Below are positions 1-9,932 of a DNA stretch of 64,000 nt, piece after piece. The DNA lies in NCBI RefSeq assembly GCF_016801865.2, contig NC_068938.1, positions 199,743,077 through 199,807,076 of the forward strand. The letters are read 5' to 3'. The translations under genes were made by a program, and so were the position numbers. Position 1 is the first letter of the stretch; every line of letters begins with the position of its first letter. The notes under the pieces were generated by a model that was not told the origin of the DNA, made no database searches, and worked only from the letters and a program-made list of their open reading frames with translations. This DNA is from Culex pipiens pallens. Taxonomy: Eukaryota; Arthropoda; Insecta; Diptera; Culicidae.

Positions 1-120
1 ACCAAACGGACGTCGGCAGAATCAAAGGAACCGTCCACCGGTGGGACTGACTCCACGCAGGTTAAAAAACGGAAACAGGAGGAGAAAATCAACAAATTTG
101 GTAATTTTAGTTCGTGGTAA
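1..120 (+). CDS. 3' end of an unidentified protein-coding gene (partial)
   Basis: Frame 1 is open from the first base of the window to a TAA at 118-120 and gives 39 residues. The tail is rich in Lys, Ser and Thr, contains a VKKRKQEEK basic stretch and ends KFGNFSSW. It lies tail-to-tail with the minus-strand MTRFR gene, 52 bp away. A basic, low-complexity C-terminus would fit a nucleolar or RNA-binding protein, but I do not recognise the family. A chance open frame of this length is possible, so the call rests on composition and position only. The rest of the gene is outside the window. Confidence 0.42.
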   Translation, partial: TKRTSAESKEPSTGGTDSTQVKKRKQEEKINKFGNFSSW

Positions 121-172
121 TTTTCAACATTCTATTTAGCAACTAAATTTTAAAACACATCTTCAAATCGTC

Positions 173-601
173 TCAATCTTGCCCTCCGAACTCCCGATCC
201 TTCCACGATCGCTTCAGCTCCTGCCGTTTCATCTTCCGGCGCGTCGTCTCCGAGTGTTTCTTTGCTTCAATTTTCTGGCGCTGCGCTTCGACGGATTGGT
301 CTCCGTTTTCCAGCTCGTCCAGCTTTAAAATCAGCAACCGGCGGGCTTCCTCGCGATTTTTAAACAGCGATCGCGAGGAGTGACACTGAATCACTATTCC
401 GGTCGGTTTGTGAGTCAAAACGACCTTGTTGTTGGTCTTGGCAACCGATTGGCCACCGGGGCCGCTTCCACGAACGAATGCTTCCTCGAGGTCCTCGTCA
501 CGCAGTACCGGAACTTTCGACACATCGATGGTTGTTTTGAAGCGAGTGATGGCGAAGATTGACTGCCGGACGGAAGAAGAGATGGTTCTAAGCGAAAGCA
601 T
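173..601 (-). CDS. MTRFR: Mitochondrial ribosome-rescue release factor-like protein (C12orf65/MTRFR family)
   Basis: A 142-residue protein with a short basic N-terminus that looks like a mitochondrial presequence (about residues 1-25, MLSLRTISSS...). The class I release-factor GGQ region follows at about 44-52 (RGSGPGGQSVAKTNN), then a conserved VLTHKPTGIVIQCHSSRSL segment and a highly basic C-terminal tail (KRQELKRSWKDRE). There is no codon-recognition domain. That layout, and the length, match the C12orf65 family, which releases nascent chains from stalled mitochondrial large subunits by GGQ-catalysed peptidyl-tRNA hydrolysis. The ATG has an AAA immediately upstream, a good insect start context. 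It begins 7 nt after the stop of the upstream LYR-motif frame on the same strand, so both probably lie on one mRNA. Confidence 0.9.
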   Translation of the reverse strand: MLSLRTISSSVRQSIFAITRFKTTIDVSKVPVLRDEDLEEAFVRGSGPGGQSVAKTNNKVVLTHKPTGIVIQCHSSRSLFKNREEARRLLILKLDELENGDQSVEAQRQKIEAKKHSETTRRKMKRQELKRSWKDREFGGQD

Positions 602-608
602 TTTACGA

Positions 609-891
609 CTAAATTACACGTGCTCGATCCAGCAGAGTTCGCCCGCGCTGGAAAAATCAAAAAGCTAATTTAAGCAACTTGCCATTTACCATTTAATACC
701 ACGACACAACAAACCTTGTACGCGAATTCTATTTCCTTGGGGTCGATAAGGTCTCGATTGTGCGTGAATTCAGTACGGATGCGATGCCGGAAGTAGTCTT
801 TGTCGGTCAGTTGAAGCTGGGAACCGTATCGCTGGAGATCTCGATAAAGTCGAAGAACAAGGCGCCTTGTGGTGAGTGAATGAACGGTCAT
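609..891 (-). CDS. LYR-motif mitochondrial microprotein resembling MIEF1-MP/AltMiD51 (two exons)
   Basis: Exon 1 is 891-715 (59 codons). A 67-bp phase-0 intron (714-648, donor GTTTGT, acceptor TTTTTCCAG) is followed by exon 2 at 647-609, ending RVI-stop; the product is 72 residues. The LYR signature (LVLRLYRDL) is near residues 11-19, followed by TDKDYF..RIRTEF..N and a basic C-terminus. Size, spacing and ending fit the single-domain LYR microprotein encoded upstream of MIEF1 in vertebrates, which binds acyl-ACP and helps assemble the mitochondrial large subunit. Another short LYRM is possible. Reading through the intron would give a different, shorter tail. Its stop lies 7 nt before the MTRFR start codon. 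Confidence 0.75.
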
Positions 892-1462
892 CTTGAAATC
901 CTTGATTGTTTAAAATGTTTGTTTGTTTTATACTTTTAAATAAATTCTTCAAATTACAAACTTACATCAGCCCGATCAAAATTTGATTGTTGGCTGATAT
1001 TCAAAATGTCAACAAAGAAATGCGACGGTGCGTTTAGCAACACAAAATTTGAAACTCTACACATTTTGTTGCGCGACATTGAATTCTGTTACATTCTCAT
1101 GATACATATTACACTGAGAAAAATCCCCCCAGCATATCGAAGTGTTTCACACATGCATGATCTGGCCCTGCAGTACACAGATTGAGTGCTCTGTAAATCG
1201 CCAAAAACAAGAAATTTGAGACACCGAAAGATATTTGTTCTCCGATCATAAACAATAGGGTCCTAATGCCCTATGAAAATATTAATGTACAACGGTAAAA
1301 AAACACGGTTGAAAATCAGTTCTTATCAAACATTATTGACAAGACATCATTTTACGATGAATCAATTCTGTTTCCTTTGGAAGGAGCTGTCAAGTAGGAC
1401 CTTTTTCTGTCAAGAAGGGCCGCGAAGTTTAATTTTCAAAATTGATATGAAAATCCATAATA

Positions 1463-1620
1463 GGGAGCGTTCTTTTATTACGTAACGCAAAACAGTTTTT
1501 AGACCCCCTCCCCCCTCGAAACAAAATTTTCATATAAATTTCAAAAATTTTGTATGGAGCGTAACCACTGCCTCCGACCCCCCCCCCCCCATCTGCGTTA
1601 CGTAATAAAAGAACGCTCCC
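1463..1620. mobile_element. MITE-like element with 26-bp terminal inverted repeats
   Basis: The ends are perfect 26-bp inverted repeats (1463-1488 and 1595-1620) starting GGGAGCGTTC. The interior holds C-rich tracts. There is no coding capacity. It interrupts the older GGGTCCTAA element. Confidence 0.75.
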
Positions 1621-1634
1621 AGCTTAAACCTTTT

Positions 1635-2183
1635 ATAGAGATATCCACATGCGAGAGTGTGTTAGTTCGTAACAAAATGACACGCATACATAGGCAAATC
1701 GAGTAGAATGATTCGTCTGTTAAAATCAGCTGTGTCCTTTGTTATACCGTAAACTGGGGTGACTTTGATAGCCCGGGGTGACTTTGATAGGTTTTTCAAA
1801 TGCCCGTCAAATTATTATCTAAACATTTTTGAGAATTTTGAGTATGTAAGCATTAAGCGATAGCTTATTATCGAATATATTTGCAAAAATGAGACTGTTA
1901 CATTGGATGTATCAAAATTAGTGGCCAAATCATATTTCTATCAATGTCACCCCGGGCTATCAAAGTCACCCCAGTTTACGGTACCACGAGCACGTGGTAA
2001 ACAGCTGGTTTTTGCAGGCGATTGATCTACTCGATTTGCCTATGTATGTGTAAAAATAGTATAAACAAAATCAGCTGTTTGGAATTCAACCAATCACAAT
2101 CGAACAAAACCAAAACAATACTTTGAATACGAATACTAACACAGAATCATAGTGTGCGTGAGAGAAACCGTGGAGATCTCTAT
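1635..2183. mobile_element. MITE-like element with ATAGAGATNTCCAC ends
   Basis: The outer ends are inverted (ATAGAGATATCCAC at 1635; GTGGAGATCTCTAT at 2170). A second inverted pair, CATAGGCAAATCGAGTAG around 1692 and CTACTCGATTTGCCTATG around 2027, lies further in. It contains another complete element at 1745-1983. Confidence 0.6.
1745..1983. mobile_element. MITE with TACCGTAAACTGGGGTGA ends
   Basis: The ends are perfect inverted copies of TACCGTAAACTGGGGTGACT. Each end carries a second GGGGTGACWTTGATAG motif. The TA ends fit a mariner-like TA target, which is an inference. Non-coding, 239 bp. Confidence 0.7.
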
Positions 2184-3081
2184 TGTCGTACAAAGGACCA
2201 TAGTACTCACAAAAATAAGCTTTATTGCTGTGAACACCCAACAACAGTTTTGCTTCGAAAATTATGTTAAACTACGTTTTGAATTTTAAAGATTGACATG
2301 AACTTGGGAAAATGTTTGCAATTACCTTATTTAAAATGATCATGATTTTCATAACGTCCTGATAGCTATTTCCTGCTTTCCAGCAATACTTTAATCAAAA
2401 GTAAGCAACTTTTGTCATTACAGTAATATTTTTTTGTGTATAAATAAATAACTCACTAAACAAAACGAAGATTTACTAAAGTTTACTAATTTCTCATAGT
2501 GATAATGAAAACTGAGTAGGTATTTTTTTAAATGTTTATTTTTGGTATCTTCTTATTGACTCCATTTTTGTTCTAAATATGTATCATATATATACTCATG
2601 GCTTTCTACCAAAGGTACTCGCGATTGAGTGTGTAATAGTGCGGTTGTAAAAATCGCTATCTGTTTGTTTTCCTGGCACGGTCCATAGAGTTATCTAAGC
2701 CCGAGCTCACGCACACTAGCACCCCGTTTTGCTGGCGGGTACAAAATTTAACCTCAATCTTTTTCGTGTACGTACACGCAATACATACGCACGTAGATAA
2801 CTCTATTGTTCGTTTGTTATTTATTGTTATGGTTTTCGTGGCACGGAGTGGTGAACTCACACTAATGCAAACCAAGATCGCGAGTACCTATGAAATACAG
2901 CCTTGAATTACTTTATTGGGACTAGCACGCAGCCATTTATTTTCTACCGTACACCAAGGTTGCTAAATATTTTTCTTGCTGCATGATGGTTGACTGAAGA
3001 TTTGAAATGAAAAAAATGGCGGCACTAAATCGATACGCAATTGAATTTCCTTTGAACAAAACTCTTTTGAAACCATTTCGT

Positions 3082-3097
3082 GGCCCTGAAAAGGGCC
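3082..3097 (-). terminator. Histone 3' stem-loop of H4
   Basis: Minus strand GGCCCTTTTCAGGGCC: 6-bp stem, 4-nt loop, 34 nt past the H4 stop. A purine-rich AAAAGAGTTTTG downstream (about 3055-3070) fits the U7 snRNP-binding element. This is the replication-dependent histone mRNA 3'-end signal. Confidence 0.95.
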
Positions 3098-3130
3098 TTT
3101 TTCTGAATAACCTTTCTTGATCGAATCCGT

Positions 3131-3445
<315 letters not shown>

Positions 3446-3510
3446 CGATGTGCTTCCTTCAAACGCTGACGATGAAATGAAACTAACTTCAGGGGCGCAG
3501 TTCGTGCCTT

Positions 3511-3518
3511 CTTTTATA
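3511..3518 (-). promoter_or_regulatory. TATA box of H4
   Basis: Minus strand TATAAAAG, about 70 bp upstream of the H4 ATG. It faces the H3 TATA box about 95 bp away in the divergent promoter. Confidence 0.8.
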
Positions 3519-3613
3519 ACTTTAGGCAGCTGGAATAACATTTCCAGCATATAGGTAGGGGAATTAGAGTGAAACACATATAGTTAGACAAGGACCACCA
3601 GTCTCTCGTTCAG

Positions 3614-3621
3614 TATAAAAG
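3614..3621 (+). promoter_or_regulatory. TATA box of H3
   Basis: TATAAAAG, 89 bp upstream of the H3 ATG at 3703. Confidence 0.8.
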
Positions 3622-3702
3622 AACGGATCTTGATTTTTTAGAAACCATTCTAAAGTTCGTGTTCATCGTGTAAACTTACCAGTTAAACCTAAAAGACCAG
3701 CA

Positions 3703-4113
3703 ATGGCTCGTACCAAGCAGACCGCCCGTAAATCCACCGGAGGAAAGGCCCCTCGGAAGCAGTTGGCCACCAAGGCCGCTCGTAAGAGTGCTCCCTCAAC
3801 CGGTGGCGTCAAGAAGCCGCATCGTTATCGTCCCGGAACGGTCGCCCTGCGTGAAATCCGTCGCTACCAGAAGTCCACCGAGTTGCTGATCCGCAAGTTG
3901 CCCTTCCAGCGGCTGGTGCGTGAAATCGCCCAGGACTTCAAGACGGATCTGCGCTTCCAGAGTGCCGCCGTTGCTGCCCTGCAGGAAGCTAGCGAGGCGT
4001 ACCTGGTCGGACTCTTTGAAGACACGAATCTGTGCGCTATTCACGCCAAGCGCGTCACCATTATGCCCAAGGACATCCAGCTGGCTCGGCGCATCCGTGG
4101 AGAGCGTGCTTAA
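3703..4113 (+). CDS. Histone H3, non-canonical hybrid (S31, A87, V89, A90)
   Basis: A 136-codon intronless H3 with TATA box and histone stem-loop, so it is built like a replication-dependent gene. Against canonical H3.2 it has Ser31 (KSAPSTGG) and, in the chaperone-recognition stretch of the alpha-2 helix, SAAVAALQ in place of SSAVMALQ. Ser31 and Ala87 are H3.3 residues, Val89 is the H3.2 residue, and Ala90 is neither Met (H3.2) nor Gly (H3.3). The same protein is encoded at 27610-28020, while the H3 at 8688-9098 is canonical. All other residues look conserved. It shares a divergent promoter with H4. Confidence 0.95.
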   Translation: MARTKQTARKSTGGKAPRKQLATKAARKSAPSTGGVKKPHRYRPGTVALREIRRYQKSTELLIRKLPFQRLVREIAQDFKTDLRFQSAAVAALQEASEAYLVGLFEDTNLCAIHAKRVTIMPKDIQLARRIRGERA

Positions 4114-4147
4114 TTGCAGTTAATCAACACAATCAATCAAAACAAAC

Positions 4148-4163
4148 GGTCCTTTTCAGGACC
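4148..4163 (+). terminator. Histone 3' stem-loop of H3
   Basis: GGTCCTTTTCAGGACC, 34 nt after the H3 stop, with the purine-rich GAAAAGAGTTATG downstream at about 4177. Confidence 0.95.
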
Positions 4164-4315
4164 ACTGATTATATTCGAAAAGAGTTATGCATCATAAATA
4201 TTTCATTCAGTTGCGAAATAATTGAGTAAATTTCAAATGCTTCCTGTATGTTGGAAGTATTGCGCGTCAGTTGGAAACAAAATGGCGTCATTTAGCGATC
4301 AGTGTGAATTATCAT

Positions 4316-4460
4316 GGTTTCATCCATAAAGTACGTCTCACTAAAACCAGCCAGAATTTACCCCCCCCTCCCCTTTGTCACGCTTTTCCTATGCTTATGT
4401 AACGCTTGCTCAGACCCCCCCCCCTTCCCTCCTAGCGTGTCAGACTTTATGGATGACGCC
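4316..4460. mobile_element. C-rich palindromic MITE, CATCCATAAAGT ends
   Basis: The left end has TTTCATCCATAAAGTACGTC and the right end the inverse of GGCGTCATCCATAAAGTCTG. The interior contains long C runs. Related copies are at 6307-6390 and, more distantly, 62091-62249. Confidence 0.65.
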
Positions 4461-4668
4461 TATACTTCTGTTCATTTTCGTTTCATATACCTAACACGAC
4501 GAAACTAAGAGAAGGATTGAAAAGAAATCCAATCTAGATCTATGGTTTTTCTCAAAATTTATTTTCCCTAAAAGAGCACCCAGCTAGCAAAATCTAAACG
4601 TAGAAATATGTACCCTCCCTGCAAAGGCCTATGAGTTGATCTCAGTTGAAAGGTTCTCCAAATCTCTG

Positions 4669-5553
4669 AATTGGGTCCTAAAATGAAGCTTAGATTGCTG
4701 ATATTATTGTTTACAGCAATAAAGCTTATTATTCTGAGTACAATGACCCTTCGTACGACCACAAAGAGTTTAAAATTGATTTTAAATCAATTTTGAAAAA
4801 TTAACCTCGCGGTCCTTCTTGACAGAAAAGCTCCTACTTGACAGCTCGTTCCAAGGGAACCATAGTTGATCCATCAAAAAAAATGTTGTCTTGTCAAAAT
4901 TTATTTTTGCATTAAAATGAAAAAAAGTGATCAGAAATGGTTTTTAATGGTGTTTTTTACCGTTGTACATAAAAATTTACATAGGGCTTTAGTACCCAAT
5001 TGCAAATCCAGAGTTTTATTTGAAAAGGACCAATAAACAACTTCCATATGTTTATAGGACCTAATAAAAAAAAACTCTTGAAATGAAACATCCTGGAGCA
5101 GAACTGTTAAATTCTAATAATTTGTAATTTGTTGTTTTATTGGTTACGATAACCTGTTAGTATAAACTGTGCACCAGGTCAAGGATAAAACCTAGGATCA
5201 AACACAATTGAATTGAAATCCAATTGGGTACTAAAGCCCTATGTCAATTTTTATGTACAACGGTAAAAAACACGCTTAAAAAACATTTCTGATCACTTTT
5301 TTTCATTTTAATGCAATTTTTTTTTGACAAGACAACATTTTTTCGATGGATCAACTATGGTCCCCTTGGAACGAGCTGTCAAGTAGGAGCTTTTCTGTCA
5401 AGAAGGACCGCGAGGTTAATTTTTCAAAATTGATTTAAAAATCCATTTTAAACTTTTTGTGGTCGTACAAAGGGTCATTGTACTCAGAAAAATAAGCTTT
5501 ATCGCTGTAAACAATAATATCAGCAATTCAAGCTTCATTTTAGGACCCAATTC
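4669..5553. mobile_element. Foldback of two inverted ~333-bp copies of the GGGTCCTAA element
   Basis: The arms at 4669-5002 and 5221-5553 are inverted copies of each other across almost their whole length, with a 218-bp spacer. AATT flanks each arm at its ends. Single copies occur at 62765-63090 and, interrupted, at 1256-2250. Confidence 0.75.
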
Positions 5554-5807
5554 AAATTTACCCGCTTTCAGTGTTTAATTATATAAATTTGATTTGCGGT
5601 TATTAGCTTAATTAGCATTATCTCAGCACTGACTGGACCTATTTAAATCGGTCTCATTCGATCTCGAGCCAGATCGACTCGAGGCTGGAGCCAAAATTCT
5701 CAGTGGGAAGTGTTATTTATACAATTTTTAGTAGCCGAATATTTTGATGAAAACGTAGTCCGGATCTATCAATAATCATGCTACCGGTCATTCGATAGGT
5801 ATTTAAA

Positions 5808-6077
5808 CCCAGTCACAAAGTATTCTAGCAGAGCTGGTTCTGTCAGAATCACTAGCGTGCCCAGCTCTTTGAGGAAGGTGGGGCAATAATATGAACGTTT
5901 TGAAAATAACGTCATATATCGACACCCCCTGACCAAATAAAGAACAAATTTCTCAGGCAGTTGCCCCACCCTGTGCACGGTAGTGGTCAGAATCCTGCTA
6001 GAACGGTGGAACGTTTCTATTAGATTGCTGTCAGAATAACCAGCTCTGTAAGAACTCTGCTAGAACCTCGTGGCTGG
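5808..6077. mobile_element. CCCAGTCACRA-ended MITE with an internal insertion
   Basis: The left end CCCAGTCACAAAGTATTCTA and the right end inverse to CCCAGCCACGAGGTTCTAG. The middle (about 5860-5980) is interrupted by a short sequence with its own inverted GGTGGGGCAA motif. The family recurs at 21475-21713, 21900-22036 and 61505-61645. Confidence 0.65.
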
Positions 6078-6306
6078 GAAAGAGCTATCCAACGAGCACG
6101 ATTTGAATTTGGAGAAAACTGGCAGGTCCGCCCTTTTCTGTCTATTTTGAATAGCATTACCCTTTAAATGTGAGGAAGGCACCAACCACCTCTAGGTAGA
6201 TTAAGTAACGTTGTTGATAAGGTCCTGTAAACAAATGAATACGAATGAGCGAATGACCTGTCAGGCTGTCACACACTTGAATATTAAACTGGACGAAGTC
6301 TAATTA

Positions 6307-6390
6307 GGCATCATCAATAAAGTACGTCACGGTAAAATCACTCCCCCCCACTCCTCCCCCAGAAGTGTGACATACTTTATGGATGACGCC
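6307..6390. mobile_element. Short C-rich palindromic MITE
   Basis: 84 bp, with inverted ends GGCATCATCAATAAAGTACG and the inverse of GGCGTCATCCATAAAGTATG. Confidence 0.65.
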
Positions 6391-7261
6391 TAATTTCAAA
6401 GAAAGTACATAACATAGACTACGCTGCACAGATGCCACTGCGTATGAAAGCATTCAAACAAAGACAATCCTCTTTGTGCGTATCTATTGCAATGCATGCC
6501 AACGTTTTGTTCCAATAACATGGAATTTTAAAACAATTTTAAGATTGTTATAAATAAATCTGTTATCAGTTCAAAATACTTTTGAATTTTGTTTAAGCTT
6601 CTTAAATTTCTGAAATTGAGAAGGTCGAATTTCTGTTTCGTATCGTATTGGCTTCCCCTTCAAAAGATATGCTTTTAATTTATTAGAAAAATGCATTATT
6701 ATCTGCCTAAAACATTGCACAAACAAATATGTATAAGAAATGCTATTTAAAACCTTGTTTACTTACGCACTCAGAAAAAAATAATCAATTTAAAAATTTC
6801 AAGCAATTTAATTAGAAAAATTGTTATACCAAATCTAACAATCGTTCCGAACGCGAAAATCATCTCTGAAGATAGGATTTTTGAAGTGCAATTTGTTCTC
6901 AGTAAATCAAATTAGGGCCTTACATTTTGATATATTTGGGAAGGAAAATGTTAAGACTACCAACTTTTAATGTTTTCAACATTCACAAAACTACGTATTT
7001 TAATCAAATGACATATTTCAAACAAAGTGTTGAAGCAACGAGCGTATTTTGCCCTAATTCACATTAAAAAGTCACCGTTCTAGACGATTTGTTGTTTGTT
7101 TTCTGTTACCTATGGCTAGTTAAAGTATTAAGGAATGTGTTTCAAAAGTAAAATTTCAACAGTTTCTTAAAAATAACACGAAATAATCGATTTTCGAAAA
7201 AAGTTTTTGAAGCAAGTTTGAAACATTTTCCTCCAACCGCCATCTACCCAGCGAGCTGCGT

Positions 7262-7296
7262 TTCCCAAACACGGACGGGACATTCAAGTACCTACG
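7262..7296 (+). promoter_or_regulatory. H1-type promoter block
   Basis: Contains AACACGGACGGGACATTCAA. Nearly the same block stands upstream of the H1 variant gene (about 24200-24234) and in the duplicated segment (about 10452-10486). The AACAC core resembles the AAACACA box known from H1 promoters. No TATA box is visible before this H1, which fits TATA-less H1 promoters in insects. Confidence 0.6.
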
Positions 7297-7379
7297 AGCG
7301 AATCGCTCTTCACCTCATTCCAAACTGTTGCTCGCTCGTGTCTACATCGTAGAAGGAAAATCAACAACCATCATCCAAG

Positions 7380-8030
7380 ATGACTGAAACCGAAGTTGCC
7401 GCCGCTCCAGCTGCTGCCGCGTCCCCGGCCAAGACCACCACGCCGAAGAAGGCCAAGGCCCCGAAGGCGAAGGGAGAGAAGAAGCCGGCCAAGCCCGCGG
7501 CCCATCCGCCGGTCGCCGAGATGGTTCTGGCCGCCATCACAACCCTGAAAGAACGCAACGGATCGTCGCTGCAGGCCATCAAGAAGTACGTCGCGACCAC
7601 CTACAAGTGCGACGCGGCCAAGCTGTCGATCTTCATCCGGAAGGCGCTGGTCAAGGGCGTGGAGAAGGGTACGTTCACCCAGCGCAAGGGAACCGGTGCT
7701 ACGGGTTCGTTCAAGCTGGCCGTGAAAGAAGCGGCCCCGAAGAAGGCTGTCGCTAAGAAACCAGCCGCCGCCAAGAAGACCGCTGCGGCCAAGAAGCCAG
7801 CGAAGAAGGCTGCTGCCGCCGCGAAGAAACCCGCCGGCGAGAAGAAGGCCAAGGCCGCCGCTGCCAAAACCGCCAAGAAGGCTGGTACCGTGAAGAAGGC
7901 AAAGGCTGCTGCGTCTCCGAAGAAGCAGAAGGCTACCAAGCCATCGAAGACCGCGGCCAAGAAGCCTAAGACCCCGAAGCCGAAGAAGACCGCGCCGGCC
8001 AAGAAGGCTGCTGCCGCCAAGAAGAAGTAA
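7380..8030 (+). CDS. H1: Linker histone H1
   Basis: 216 residues. A short Ala/Pro/Lys N-terminal tail precedes the winged-helix H15 globular domain at about 42-117 (HPPVAEMVLAAITTLKERNG...FKLAV). The rest is a long Lys/Ala/Pro C-terminal tail of AAKK-type repeats. Intronless, followed by a histone stem-loop at 8075-8090 and the CACGAAAGAGTTACTC downstream element. The product binds linker DNA at the nucleosome dyad and compacts chromatin. It is the ordinary-looking H1; compare the AT-hook variant at 24328. Coding GC is much higher than in the flanks. Confidence 0.97.
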   Translation: MTETEVAAAPAAAASPAKTTTPKKAKAPKAKGEKKPAKPAAHPPVAEMVLAAITTLKERNGSSLQAIKKYVATTYKCDAAKLSIFIRKALVKGVEKGTFTQRKGTGATGSFKLAVKEAAPKKAVAKKPAAAKKTAAAKKPAKKAAAAAKKPAGEKKAKAAAAKTAKKAGTVKKAKAAASPKKQKATKPSKTAAKKPKTPKPKKTAPAKKAAAAKKK

Positions 8031-8074
8031 ACGAGTTCGAGCGTTGCTAGGTAGCACCATCCAAACAAAACAAC

Positions 8075-8090
8075 AGTCCTTTTCAGGACT
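8075..8090 (+). terminator. Histone 3' stem-loop of H1
   Basis: AGTCCTTTTCAGGACT, with CACGAAAGAGTTACTC at 8102-8117. Confidence 0.93.
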
Positions 8091-8195
8091 ACCAAACCAA
8101 TCACGAAAGAGTTACTCTCGAAAAATTCCAACCTAATTACGAACATTTCTTTCAGCTTTTGTAGGAAAATCTAGGGGGTTTGATCAGATTCAGAC

Positions 8196-8313
8196 GGGAG
8201 CAAATCCACTACAATTCTGTGCGATGAGAATTTGGTTGATTTTTACACGAATATAGGCTTAAATAGTTGCATCCTTAAAGAATTTGCTTTCACATTGTAG
8301 TGGATTTGCTCCC
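8196..8313. mobile_element. 118-bp MITE-like element with 20-bp perfect inverted ends
   Basis: 8196-8215 (GGGAGCAAATCCACTACAAT) is the exact inverse of 8294-8313. There is nothing coding inside. The remaining bases to 8600 carry no feature I can name. Confidence 0.65.
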
Positions 8314-8638
8314 AATAAAATAGCGGAATTTGGTTATTGAAATTAGCTTTCCTTTCCGAATGAATGACTAAATTACTAAATTGATTATCGTCATCCGGGT
8401 CACACAAATTGCAGCATTTTAACAATCGACCAGTTAGCTGGCGATATTGAAACGCATTTTAGGAATAGGAAAATTCGTTCAACATTGAGGAGAAAAATCA
8501 TTAAAATTTTAGATAAATCATAGGTTATGTAAATTTACTCTACAATTGAAGATGAAGATTGAGGAGGTAAGATCGTAGTCGTGATCAGTGACGTAAATTA
8601 GATTTGCAAGACAACAACTCTTTCGTAATGAAATTAGT

Positions 8639-8654
8639 GGCCCTGAAAAGGGCC
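8639..8654 (-). terminator. Histone 3' stem-loop of H3
   Basis: Minus strand GGCCCTTTTCAGGGCC, with the ACGAAAGAGTT element about 13-26 nt further on. Confidence 0.95.
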
Positions 8655-8687
8655 GTTTAATTGGGGTCAGGATTGGGAGCAATTTCC

Positions 8688-9161
<474 letters not shown>

Positions 9162-9180
9162 TCAAAATTTTGAAAACGCT

Positions 9181-9188
9181 CTTTTATA
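9181..9188 (-). promoter_or_regulatory. TATA box of H3
   Basis: Minus strand TATAAAAG, 83 bp upstream of the ATG at 9098. Confidence 0.78.
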
Positions 9189-9274
9189 ACTTCTCGACGA
9201 GGCGAGCAGCCGACCATTTCCAAAGCAGAGCAAATCTGTCAGGGGAAAAAGAGGGGAGGTAGCGCGCAAAACTA

Positions 9275-9282
9275 TATATAAG
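9275..9282 (+). promoter_or_regulatory. TATA box of H4, stranded by an insertion
   Basis: TATATAAG faces the H4 gene. It lies 11 bp before the left edge of the 9293-10580 duplicated segment. With that segment removed the distance to the H4 ATG would be about 94 bp, in line with the other histone promoters here. Confidence 0.7.
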
Positions 9283-9292
9283 AAAATGGCAG

Positions 9293-9932
9293 GCTTCCAG
9301 CGGACTGTAAGCTAGCGCTATATGCCGACGATAGCACGATCATTGCCAACGGTAGGACACCAGCCCACTACCGGTTCCGGCTCCAGCAGGGTGTGTCCAC
9401 CTACGTCGCGTACCTGGCCAGCTGGAAAATCAAGGTTAATAAGTCGAAGACACCGACTGTCGCCAGCTACTATCCGCCACCCGACTGCTACGTGGGTGTC
9501 AACGGCTGTATTGTTCCGTGGCTGCAAGAGGTCATCTACCTTGGGGTGATGTTTGACTGCAAGCTACCGAACCTAACAGACTCGCTGAAAGGCAGATGCT
9601 GAAGGCGCTGTATCCGCTGATCGCAAGGAGGTCGCGTCTCTCCCAACGAAACAAGCTAGCTCTCCTGAAGTCAGTGATAGCCCCGGTCGTGAACTACGCT
9701 ATGGCAGTGTGGGGCAAATGTACAGGTGGTCCAGAACCGGCTTCTAAGGATGATACTGGACGTCCCCTATGACACCAGAACCAGAGACCTGCACCGCATC
9801 GCGAACTGCAAGACCGTCGAGCAGCGAATCGAGGACTCGCTGGATAGGCTGTTCCTGAGCGCAACCGCTCATCCGAGCGTTGGCTACCTAGGTTATCAAA
9901 TTCTTTTAATTAGGTTATCAAATAAAAAAAAA
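9293..9932 (+). pseudogene. Jockey-clade reverse-transcriptase fragment (in duplicated segment)
   Basis: Begins inside the RT catalytic region (LALYADDSTIIANG) and continues through the C-terminal part (YLGVMFDCKL..., NKLALLKSVIAPVVNYAMAVWG, RLLRMILDVPYDTRTRDLHRIA). At least two frameshifts break the reading frame (near 9600 and 9722). It ends at a short poly(A) after GGTTATCAAAT. The same breaks occur in the 22924-23680 copy, so decay preceded the duplication. Confidence 0.85.

Larger units (their letters stand above)
1256..2250 (+). mobile_element. Interrupted copy of a ~325-bp GGGTCCTAA-ended element
   Basis: The left part (1256-1456) and a right part (about 2184-2250) match the two halves of the same element seen intact at 62765-63090 and as two arms at 4669-5553. 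Shared landmarks are TGTACAACGGTAAAAAA, GCTGTCAAGTAGGA, TCTGTCAAGAAGG and, on the far side, GTCGTACAAAGG...AAGCTTTATTGCTGT. About 730 bp of other elements separate the halves. Confidence 0.65.
892..3054. other. Intergenic region filled with nested short elements
   Basis: No convincing gene. The part from 1256 to 2250 is a stack of inverted-repeat elements listed separately. The rest (892-1255 and 2251-3054) is AT-rich single-copy-looking sequence. I saw no RNA gene or long open frame supported by protein-like composition. Confidence 0.6.
4190..7260. other. 3-kb gap in the histone cluster; short elements only
   Basis: No gene seen. It holds palindromic elements at 4316-4460, 4669-5553, 5808-6077 and 6307-6390 (listed separately). 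From 6391 to 7260 it is AT-rich sequence in which I see nothing specific. Confidence 0.6.

Noticed and set aside
7371..8060. Long reverse-strand frames opposite H1
   Set aside because: Low-complexity Leu/Gly-rich translations of the GC-rich H1 coding strand; the + strand encodes a clear H15 domain.
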